Of a stretch of DNA of 64,000 bases, positions 49,454-61,200 are shown piece by piece. The notes under the pieces were generated by a model. It saw only the letters and a list, made by a program, of their open reading frames with translations. It did no database searches and was not told where the DNA came from. The stretch is taken from contig CM022670.1 in the NCBI GenBank assembly GCA_012295275.1, positions 16,426,698-16,490,697 of the forward strand, read 5' to 3'. The position numbers and the translations under genes were made by a program. The first letter of the stretch is position 1, and each line of letters opens with the position of its first letter. This DNA comes from Chrysomallon squamiferum. Its lineage: Eukaryota > Mollusca > Gastropoda > Neomphalida > Peltospiridae.

Positions 49454-52400
49454 AAAAAAAAAAAAAAAAACAAGGCCCTAGTTTATTAATGTTATCTATA
49501 GGAACTATATAAAGATGTACAAAATTAATTAATAATTTTTTTTTTTTTTTTTTTTTTAAAAAGGTTTTCCTGTATAAAACCAAATATCCTACCTTCTAAC
49601 TGTACGTTACATTTCATTTGAATACAATAATTACTATTTACATCTAATTTTCTGTTGGAAAGAATGTCTACAACTCTGAATTCAGGCAACAAAATTAATC
49701 TTCCAAATTCTGTAATGTTTTCAACTCTGAATCTATCCAATAAAATTAACCTGTCAAATTTTTTTAATATTCTATTTTAAACACTATCAGCCAAATCAGA
49801 GTTAGATGTTAACAATAAATCTTTAAAAAATAAAATTAAGAAAAATTAAAAATAAAAAAGCCAACAAAGAACACAAAACCAAACAAACCAACAAAAACAT
49901 TTAAAAAAAAAAAAACAGGTATTGAATGGTTTATAGTTTTTTCTGTGGATAAAAAAAAAAAAAAAAATTCCATTAAAAAAATACTCTATAAAATGTTGTT
50001 TTTCTTCCAAAAAATATTGTACACATTTATTGATCTTGTATGATGTACTTTGGACAAGTGTATAGGCACTGTGGAACATTAATCATGGGAACAGCTTATT
50101 GCTTACACGTTCTTTGTAATTCACATTGCATAATGCGTTTGAAACATCCATGCTCTCCTCAGTAAACCATCAGGATAAAACAACAGATATTATGTCTACA
50201 TAATAAACAACATAAAACAAAAGCATAAATCTTGATTGTTATGCTAAGTATGCTTCCTTTGATTTACTAGTGTATATGTATATGTATATGTATATTTTAA
50301 TTTTTCTTTTTTAACACTGATTTTATTTGTAACACAATTATGTACACAAACTTGCAAAATAGAAATTTTGTATAAACAAAATTGTCACTAAAATTGATTA
50401 TTATGCAATAAACTGTTCAATATATTTTATCTAAATAATAATAATAATAACTAAAAAGTATTTCAACACCATGTGGTTTCATAAACAAATGAGATAGGCA
50501 AAATATCTAAAATAGTATGTATGTATCTTTTTCATAATCCATATGCTGCATGTAAATAACAAAAACAAATGATAACTAAATATCTTTTAAATCAGAACAG
50601 AGGTAGATCACACTAAATCAAAACAAATGTCAATCAGCTAACATTTATATAATTGTTTAATGTTTAACCTAACTGTGCATCAGTATTATTTTGAATGATT
50701 TAGTGTAAGTAGCAATAACATATATATATATAATTATATATATGTGTGTGTGTGTGTGCGTGTGTGTGTGTAAGTATTTATTTTAAAAGTTGCCATAAAA
50801 ATATTTAAATTCATGATAATATGATCAAGTTGTTAAAATCGATCAGTGTTTTTTTTGTTAGAAATTAAAAATAAAAACAATATTTGCCAAAAATAAAAAT
50901 TACTATGAATTATTCTAAAAATTATGCTTCTTATAAATGGGAATGGTAATTTTATTAACAAACAAAAATCACTAAATGATAATACAAAATATATACATAA
51001 GATAACATTATTAATTTATAAAAATCCTGATACTCAACCAGCAATTATTTTTCACTTGTAAACTATTACACAAGCAAATATTGTTAAAAAGAAAATGCCA
51101 TTAGTAGGCCAACATGGCTAAAATAATAAATATGTTTAAAAACAGTGATAAGATGCAGGTAATCCAGCCCATATAATGATGATTGTATAGAATAACTATC
51201 ACAGCCAGAGGTAATTTCTACAATGTATTAAAAAAAATCTCCTAAATGGTTATCATAGAACTTAAATAACACTATATATGCTTTTTTTTTTTTTTTACAA
51301 TTATTAAAAAGACAACTCAAAGTTATTAAACTATCATCATCTCAACAACAGAAATATATCACATTTCAACATCTGCTGTTGATGTTCATATCAGTAAAAA
51401 AAGAAAGAAAAAATATACAATAAAAAACGTTTTATGAATGTGGTGACAATTTAAAATATATATAAACTTATAAAAAAATGTTTCTCGCTGATTTCCAACC
51501 AGTATTACAATATACCAAGGGGAATAATGTTATTTTCTTCTCCTTCCATTTATTTTTTATTATTACTTTTTTATTTTTTTATTTTATTCTAATCTAAATG
51601 ATTAGAATAAAATAAAAAAAATAAAAAAGTTAGAAATAATCTGCTAAATTTTGGCAAATCATACTACATATAATATATATTCAATTACTTTCCCACTTCT
51701 TAAGGCAATATTATCCCCAGTCACTAACTGTATTATAATGGAACACAAAAGGAAAATTGACAGAAAACATAATATATAATGAAAGAAATGTTAACGTGTA
51801 TGAAGATACTTTTTTTTATTTTTTTCTATTTTTTTTTTTTTTTTTGGCTTGTTTTATTATTTTGATATTTTTTAGAATTAAACATTTTTAAGTTGTACTT
51901 TAACTAAAGAAATCAAATACACAAAGTCTGGTTTTCTTTCAGTTCTACCAACATACCTGTGAAAAGTAATATTAAACCAGCCAATTTTTAAACTCTAAAT
52001 CATTAACCAGAATTAGTGCTCATCATACATAAATTTACAATTAGTGAGTGTGTGTGTCCAGCTGTATAAGCAAATATTTAAAAACCAAATAATTTTTAGA
52101 ATGGAATTACTTATACAGATTAACAAAGAGCATAAATTTTTCTATATGATACAAAACAAAAATAACAAACTAACAGAAAATAGTCTAATAAAAGACATTT
52201 TAAAATTTATCAGTCTGAGGTGAAAAAGGTGCTATCACAAAACTAAATATCTTTATATGATAACTTTTTTAGTGGGTAAGATCTGTTTGATTGATTTTAT
52301 TAATATTTTTATTTTTAAAATTAAACATTTTTAGCTGTCCTTTATTTAAATGAATAAAAAAAAAAAAAAAAAAAAAAAATATTAACACTCTCAGCAACTG

Positions 52401-52958
52401 GCTAGATGAAAGATAGAATTGAAATGGCCCCATTATATTCCCTTGAATAAGAATTAATTCTGTTAAATTTTGCCATATCATGCCATAAATTAAAATTTGG
52501 TGGATATTTATTTAATTACTTCACCATTTTTCTAGACAGTATTTCGTCTTAAAATACATCCAATAATCTTAAATGAACATTTAAAAATCATTGTAGCTGT
52601 CCATTTTTAAAAATGAATTTCATATTCTTATTTACAGAACAAAAATGTGATAGAAAATATTACAATGACATTTACAGTTTGTCAAAATGTGCAGATTCTC
52701 TACTCGGCTGGCTATGCAGCTCAATATTCCTTAGCCATTTAATAGAGAAGTTCCACTTTGTGGGCAATGGTTCTATTACATATGACTGATATATTTTTTA
52801 ACCAAAATGTTTATAAAGCCCTGAGCTCTACCAATGTGAAATCAATCCAGTTTTACACAAGCATATGAAAAAAAAGAAGAAAAAAAGCAGCAATACCGTA
52901 AAAAGTAAGATCAGTGCTATTGTATCTTTTTTTTTTTTTTTAAATGCAAATTGGTAAG

Positions 52959-53033
<75 letters not shown>

Positions 53034-53404
53034 AACAAAGATTCCAGATTTAAAAATATCTTGCCTATACACTTTTTAACTTCTCATGTTCTTTTATTTT
53101 TATATTTTAAAATTTTTATTGTTAGAATTAAACATTTTTACACTGTACTTTATTTCACTGAATTTAAACAGATCATTTGTTTAAAACAAAAAATACATGA
53201 TTGACTTCACAGAAAAGGCTAATTCATAACAATTACCGTATTGGTTTCACATTCTATATGCATAGAATAGTTTTATAAACATTGATGTAATGGGTATTGA
53301 AAAGATAAAATAATTTTCATAAATAAAACTGGGCTAGACAAAAACATTACAATCCGAATATATAAATGGCTAAAACAAAAACAATAGACTGGTGTAAAAA
53401 GTTT

Positions 53405-53435
<31 letters not shown>

Positions 53436-53680
53436 GTGCTAAATATACATTAAAAACAACTTGACCAATTTGTATATAAAAAAACTTCATCCTCTACTTA
53501 ATCATTTGTATATAAAAATAACATCTTTGGGTTGGTATTAAATAACATCATACACATTCAACCATACATTTAAATATACAGAAATAAAACAAAAAGTTAT
53601 TAATATACAAAATTGGTTCATCACATTTCTGCACATTCGACCATCTCAGACAAATTATTTATCATCGCAAATGAGAATTC
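47285..53680. other. Non-coding; CDC14 3' flank or 3' UTR
   Basis: A (TTA)n tract lies at about 47397-47470. Near 48420-48600 a GC-richer patch carries AATAAA followed by an A-tract (about 48588-48604), as in a retroposed or genuine 3' end. A 75-base A-tract (49376-49450) is followed by an A18 run and, 60 bp on, a T-tract (about 49530-49557). A67 occupies about 52965-53031. A motif near 'attaaacatttttannntg' recurs at about 51876, 52318 and 53127. Much of the right part may be 3' UTR of CDC14 (minus strand), but no unique poly(A) site can be chosen. Confidence 0.55.
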
Positions 53681-53704
53681 TTAGTAGTGTGAAGAAGAGT
53701 TGAC
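53681..53704 (-). CDS. CDC14: Probable last CDC14 coding segment
   Basis: After acceptor CTCATTTCAG, eight codons (V-N-S-S-S-H-Y-stop) follow in the phase left by the 55478 exon. The exon then continues as 3' UTR to the left. An alternative is retention of the previous intron, which ends the protein two codons after its donor. Confidence 0.45.
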   Translation of the reverse strand, partial: VNSSSHY

Positions 53705-55175
53705 CTGAAATGAGAGAGAAAAGTTATAAATTATCTTCTAATAACAACAACAATAATAAACATTTTAAAAATGTACACGCTGTAAGAAAAAAAATTACTT
53801 TAAGATGTTAACACTGTTAAATGAACTCCATTCCTGAAATAGTGACATGTTATTAAAGGGTATGCAACTGCATGAGAAGTGGTTGTAATTAAGAAGACAG
53901 CATCTAGACATTTTAATATTAAAAATACTACAAATATGAATACTTGAATATATATGGTTTTCTAGTAAAGAAGACATTACAAACTGCTATGAAGAAAACG
54001 AGAAAGGAAGAAAAAAAAATGCAGTTTACATGGGCAAAGTTAAGAATAATCTTGCATGCTGCTAAGTGGGTTTACCAGTTATGACAAAATTAATCTACAA
54101 GACATACAGAGTTACTGGCCATGCAACTTGTTTTCTTTGAAATGATATTAAAAACAGAATAGTATCACTTGGAGTAATTATTACTAGCAAAAAATATTAA
54201 CACAACTACCAACTAACACTAACATTTACAACATCGTACTGTATTTATTGAATGATTTTTGTTTCTTAACTCTAGTTTACACCTTATTATTTGTCATTAA
54301 GCATATTGGATTTATTATGGTAATACAGTTAACAAGTTAAACAGGAATTAATAAACTAACTACATGCGAATAAATTCATCTTATTATTGTTACATGGCAA
54401 TCTGGTTTTGTCACATGTACCAGCACTCTCTAATGAAAATATTGCAATATTTCTACTGGCCAAGATGCACCAATAACTGGATGAAATAAATGTATTAATT
54501 TTAGTTCTGTGTTTATATTTCAAGTTAAAGTATATGTGAATGGATGAGCTGAAGATTATTAACAGTGTATCAAGTTGTTTTCATACTTTTATATTTTAAC
54601 TGATGTTTGTGAATGCACAATTCATCACTATGTTTTAAACAAGTCTCGCATGAGATGCTCTTTTGGCACACATGTATTTATTCATTCTTTAAATGTCAGT
54701 GAACAAATATGTATGTTATATTACTTATAACTAGTAAACCATATATAATTTTCTTTAACAAATCAATTTCGAAATTTTGAGTTATTAGTTTCAGATAATA
54801 AACAAAATTGTGTTATTCAATGGAGTTTCTCTCATACCCATTGCTAAAAATACACTTATAATTCATGTAAGATGGTTCACACTAATCTATATATATATAA
54901 TTAAGAAGTTGTTTTTTTAATTATTTTATTTTATTCTTTATTTATTTAACAAAATTTTATTCTTTATTTATTTAACAAAATTTTATTATTATTATTAAAA
55001 ACATAATTTTGAACTGCTTGATATTTTAAATTAATCCAAGAATGCTGTTAACAAATCTTCTATTTAATTTACACTTTAGTCACAAACTCTTCAAATAAAT
55101 ATTTGTCTACAAATTTTTCTTTATTAAATATATCAAACAACTATTTTAATTTCAACATAGTTCAAGGAGAAAAGC

Positions 55176-55214
<39 letters not shown>

Positions 55215-58200
55215 CCAAAAAAAAAAAATAATAATAAAAATAAAATAAAAAAATATATAGACATACACATAAAGAATTAAAAAAAAGAAAAAAACTATTA
55301 AAATGGGGAAAAAATATGTATGAACCACGAAGCATCCCCTCTAAACCCTCCCCAAAACAAAACAACAAAAAAAAAAAAAAAAAAAAAAGCACCTACAAAA
55401 TTATGTGAACCTTCTTTTAGGACCACTGTATGTGATTTCTGTGCATATCACAAGAAAGGTGACAACATTTAACTTACGGCATCGCAGGATCGCAAATAAT
55501 ATTTGTGTGGCCAGGCAAAGAGAAAGTCATTTGGTGGTTTGTAAATTTCCGTGAACAGGTTGTTTTTGTAATCCTTTGACTTAGCATCTGGGAAGTTTGA
55601 ATACACATCAAGGCCACGCCTGGGAGATAAATAAACATGGCATGAAAATAATAATATTATTATTATTGCTGGCTGAACTTTGAAATAGTACTGTTTTAAC
55701 AATAAATGGAAGAAGAAAAAAAAAAAAAAAAAAAACAGTACTGAAATACTTGCATTATTTCAAAAAAAAAAAAAAATAAAAATAAAAAAAAAAAAATAAT
55801 AATAATAAAAAAAATACTGATTCCATTTAAGGATCTTAATACCATGCAAATGAAGAAAAATATACCAACAGTGTCAATCAACACTTATGTCACTTTTAGT
55901 TAAGATATTATACCATCACCATTTAATATGTATAGTCACTGCAGAAAGCAGATATTAAGACAACAACAAGAAAGAATAAAATAAAATTAAAAATTAAATT
56001 AAAAAAATAGAAATTATAATAATAATAATAAAAAAATAAAAATAAAAAAATATATATAACCCACATGCAAAATGCAAAGCAAACCACACAATTAATGACT
56101 TAATACAGATCGTTAAGTACTAAATAAAAACATCCAATTTTAATGATACTGGGCTAAGCATCTGATTTTGATCTTTAGTACTGGCTGTAATTGTGATTCT
56201 CTATCGTAGTTGCAAGTCAATATGAATAATAATCATAATCATAATAAAAAATATAAAAAGAAAAATGAAAAAAAACACCACAACTCAAAAAATACCTGCA
56301 AATTCAGATAAAAATTCAAATAACTAGTAAGGTCAAATCATACGACAAACATTTTAAACTATTTTCACCTGTCAGCAAGACGATGACTGTCATTTTCAGT
56401 TTGATGTTAAAAAAAAAGAAGTAAAAATTTTGTTTTGAAAATAAAAATATTCTCTTTGTATGTAAGGAAGGTTCGGTTTCTGCAGCTGCCATAGATATAA
56501 ACTTATAAAATCACAAAATCGTGGTGTACGCAAAAATGAGAAATGTGAGAGTTAAGAAAAACCAATAACTACAGCACAAACACACACAAATTCAGAAAAA
56601 ACAAATTAGTAAAGTTAAAATATTGCTCCAGATATCTACCAGTTCTGAACATCATTGTCAATATTGTGCCATGCTTAAATTTCAAAGTTTTAAAATTATT
56701 ATATTGCATTACAAAATTATCAACTATCAACTATCAATTTCTGCTTTAGATAAATACAACAATGATACAATTAATGAAACGATCTCTGCTTCAACTTTCA
56801 ATAGTGATACAACATGCGTATGCAATGTGTTTATTTAAGGACAGTCCTGATACCACTTAGACTGACTGACTTGGACTAATTGGTGAAAAATATTTCAAGG
56901 ATGTTCCAAGCCAATGGACAAAGAATTATAACATTCCATTTTACTTAAATCATAAAAATTTAAATTATTTTATTCCCAGTGAAACATATGCACCAAAAAT
57001 GTATTTAAAAATCAGTGACTGCCATACATAATACAGTTATGATATGGATTCTCATGTTAACTAAACCTCTCAATATACAGCAGATTAGATTTGTAAATGT
57101 AGTCCAGTTTCTTTAGTATTATTATCCTTTTATAGTTATTTTATTTTTTATCTGAATATTCTGTTGTATTTTTAAAATATTTAAATTCATAGAGATAACA
57201 ATCATAATAAAAATATATTTATATACATAAAATTTAAAATCTATTCCCATAATATTATATTGGCATACATTTATATATGAAAATTAATGTCTTCTGTTTT
57301 TATAGCAATTAGCTGCTGGCATTAATTGTTGTCACTACAGATAAAACCACATGCAACATGCAACAATGCAATAGAAAGAAAAATATAAAATAGTATGTGT
57401 GTTAAAAGAAAATAGCTGTGCAGTTTTAAGAAGTACAGCACACTAATATAGTAACTTCAGTAAACTGTATTAGAAATAGATGTTACAAAAACTGTGACAT
57501 TAGCCATGAATAAAAACTGAGAAGTTTACATTCAATACATATATTTGAAATTGTGTCAGTATTCTTGGAAAATGGTATCTTTTGTAACATAATTTCCGAC
57601 ACAATTTACTATTTTCTATTTTAAAAGGGTTTTAATAAAAATCCTTTTGTTTTCATCTTTCAATAATACCAACAAAAATATACAATAAAACTGATACAAA
57701 TAAAATAACAAAATAATAATTAAATAAAAATTAATTATAAAATAACACAAATTTAATAATAACAATTGGCAGTAGTGCCATAGAACTTCAGTCATATACT
57801 ATTTTGTTTTCTGTGGTGTTAATTTTTAACACATATTCTTTATTAATTTTATTTACAATTAAATGTAAAACTATGAGAAAAATATTTTCTATTTTGGAGA
57901 CAAATTAAAGCAAAAAAAAAAAAAAAAAATCAAATTTTTTTTTTTTTTATATTGCTTTATATAAGATTGTGGTATTGCAGGTTTACATCATTTTTGTGTT
58001 ACTATAAACTTTTTAATCTTTCAGTTTATAATTATTTCCTCAATGTTTTGAAGTACAATTAACACAGTATGATTACATCATGCCTTTGTGGCCTAGGATT
58101 GTTCAGCTAATTTTAATGAATTACTAGAATAAAGGAACATCAAATTAGACTTTTGAAAAACCTAACTTTAAAAAAATAAAAATAAAATCAGTGATATAAA

Positions 58201-61200
58201 AATAGTAAGAATAAAATTTTCAAATAAAAATGTAATTGAAGATATCTGAATAATGTAAGATTAACTCCACAGAATAAAATAAGTAGACTTCAGTCCTGCT
58301 AAAATTAAAAGCCAGGGTAACAAGTAAATGGACACATATCAAGCTAGTGCCACTCAATACCATAACAATGTCCTACCTATTTGGAATACCTCTTCTCAAA
58401 TTGTAAAATTTTCTACAAATACAATCAGCATTTTAGCCCCTTTCTTTATTGTCTCTAATTTTTAGAAACCATCTTAATTTATCAGGTTATTTGTTATATA
58501 GATAGTACTAACTTTCTTGTTGTGTGACAATCTTTTCAGAGAAGTAAATCCAAAGTGTGAAAAAAAAAAAAAAAAAATGTTAGTTTAGCTGTTTTCAAAA
58601 ATATTATTTTGGTTATTAAGTTAACACCCCACTTAGAGAAAGTCATAAAGCCAGTATTAGCACACAATTTTCTTATTTTATTTGAAATAAACAATAAAAT
58701 GTAGGATCTACAAATAATAACAATTATCATAATAGTAACAACAACAACAGCAATTAATAATATATATACAAGGTAAAATAATCTTTTAAGAGACTTCTTA
58801 GTTGTTTCTGCAGAAGACAATTCACAATGCAGAACTTCTCTGACTGCAGTTTTCTTTAATCAGTCATTTGGGTAAAGAAACACACTCAGTAACTGTAAGT
58901 GAGAAAGAAAGTTAAGATAATTTTAAAACGGGCATCATACACACACGTTCTTACCTCTTTGTACTTGTTGATGAGCCAGAGGAAAGCCGTGTAATTCGTT
59001 TGGAGCAGGAGTTGGTGATGTTGTTTGCCTGGACAGTACTTGATATCCTCGGTGTTTTCATTGGAGACGTGACACCTTGTGCACTCTTTGATCCTACCTT
59101 TTGATTTGGTTGTGACATAAATCTTTTGTGAAGCCTGATTTCCTCACCACTGAAACAAAAATCAGAAAACAATGAAGATATATTCACGAACAAAATGATT
59201 ACAAATAACACACTTATAATAAACACCTTATTAAAATACTGTTGACATTAGTTTTCTCATATATTTTCTGAAAAATTAATCAATGCTTTTATTTTGCAGG
59301 GTTAGCATGAAGATGAAAATAAATGAATATAATCTGTCAATACTTTAATTCTTTGTTATATATACACACACAAAACTATTATCTCAAGTATCTAAATTAT
59401 CCATATTTGATATTATTTTTTTCAAAGCAGTACCTGGGGTGGTTGCAGCATATACACGAGTATTTACAGTCATCTAATGTGAAACAGAATTAAAAGTATT
59501 AATCTACTGGGTAAATGGAGGTGTGAACAAAGCTGTGAAAGTTTCATACTCAAGTGTTCCAGTAGTGGCAGACCGGGGATGTTTTCGAGCAGCTTCATTT
59601 GATTTAGTTTGTCACCCTGTGTTTCCACTGCATTGCTCCACGCAACTGGACCAGAATACATCTGAAATATATATACAAGTTAAAATTAAATTAACAGATG
59701 TATTAAAAAAAATCTTTTTTTTTTTTATAATCTAATAATTGGTTCTTTCATTTCTAATAATAATCAATCACATAAATCTCTTTCAATGTCTTACTTTTTA
59801 TACAACTTTTCAAAGCCCAATTGTTATTGATAATTATTTTTATAACTGAATACATTTCCTTTTATATGAGAAATAGTTAAGAAAAAAAAAATGCTTCAAG
59901 AAATGTTATCAAAGAGAAATATTACATTGAAGAACCTGTTGTATCATATCATATTTCTTGAAAATAGTTGAAATTCAGAACTGATCTGTTAACCAGGTTT
60001 GATTCTTTGATGCTTACATATATCCATCATTACAATAATAAATAAATCTGAAAATAAAATATGCTATATTGAATACAAAAATGTTGATCGTTTTTACTAT
60101 GATACTTACATTATCATCATCACAGTATTTGTAGGGATAGGTGCTATTGTCCAAAACATCCTGAATGCACAAATCATCCACCCCTGTGAGTATTCTTGAA
60201 ACACATGGCTTTTCTCTGTTTCGGTCTTTCAGTTTTGCACGATGCAAGTCACCCTGCATCCAAAGCCAAGCTTGTTTTCTGGAAGAATAATTTTGCACAT
60301 CAAACACTTTGACAACAAGTAATTTTTTATTTTTTTTATTTCTTTCTTTTTCTTGTAATGAAATTTTTTATTTCATGGAAATGTGTTGGTGAAAAAAGTT
60401 ACATTTCTAACTGTTAACCAGTTTACTTAAACACAATTTAGTAAAAAGATCTTTATTTTATATACAAGTTTTTAAATAGATACATGTAATGTAAGCTTAC
60501 TCTTCAAGGAAGTTTTGCTGGGGTCCAATCACAGATCCTGGTCGTGAGATTCTATTCCATGCGATGGCTTCGGCAGCTGTGAATTTATAATGCTTCATTA
60601 TGTAACAGCATATTAATGTGCCAGTCCGACCCAGTCCAGCTGTAAATAAATTTAAATATTTACAAGGTAAGTGAACAATTGCAGTTTAATTTTGAACAAA
60701 CTTTCCTGAATGAAATGAGAAAATATTACAGTCGTACCTTTGCAGTGAACAGCAATCCCTCCTTCAGCATTTTCTGCTATTTCTAGGAACTGCCGGACAA
60801 TTTTGTCGCTAGGGGACGCTGCCATCTATAAAGAAAAGATCATAAAATTCGAACCCTGCATCAGTGAATCTCCGAGCGTCATAGATTTTTTTGTTCAGTC
60901 GCACAATTGTGGTGACGTTATGTTTACGGAAATACGGGAAATATGCTTCTGGTGCATGTAATGGATAACCTGAAAAAAAAAAGATGAAACTATTTTACAT
61001 ACACTGTATTTCTGGTAATCACAGAATAATCAAGAAAAAATTCTATGAACTTTACCAAGTAAGAAAAAAAAAAAAAAAAACATTTATAAAATTTTATTCA
61101 AATTAAATTTATCAGCTGAAAATATTTGTTAATTCTTAATTATCTCTCTATTTATGAGTTATTTCCCTTTGATCAAATTTATGTAAGATGTCTGAAAAGA

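Noticed and set aside
49225..49583. Open frames made of poly-lysine or poly-phenylalanine
   Set aside because: They are translations of the A and T homopolymer tracts and carry no coding signal.
59470..59661. Uncorrected frame MYSG... through 59470 as a natural CDC14 end
   Set aside because: The frame after GDKLNQMK loses the expected basic segment and the phase to the next exon; the one-base-loss model explains both.
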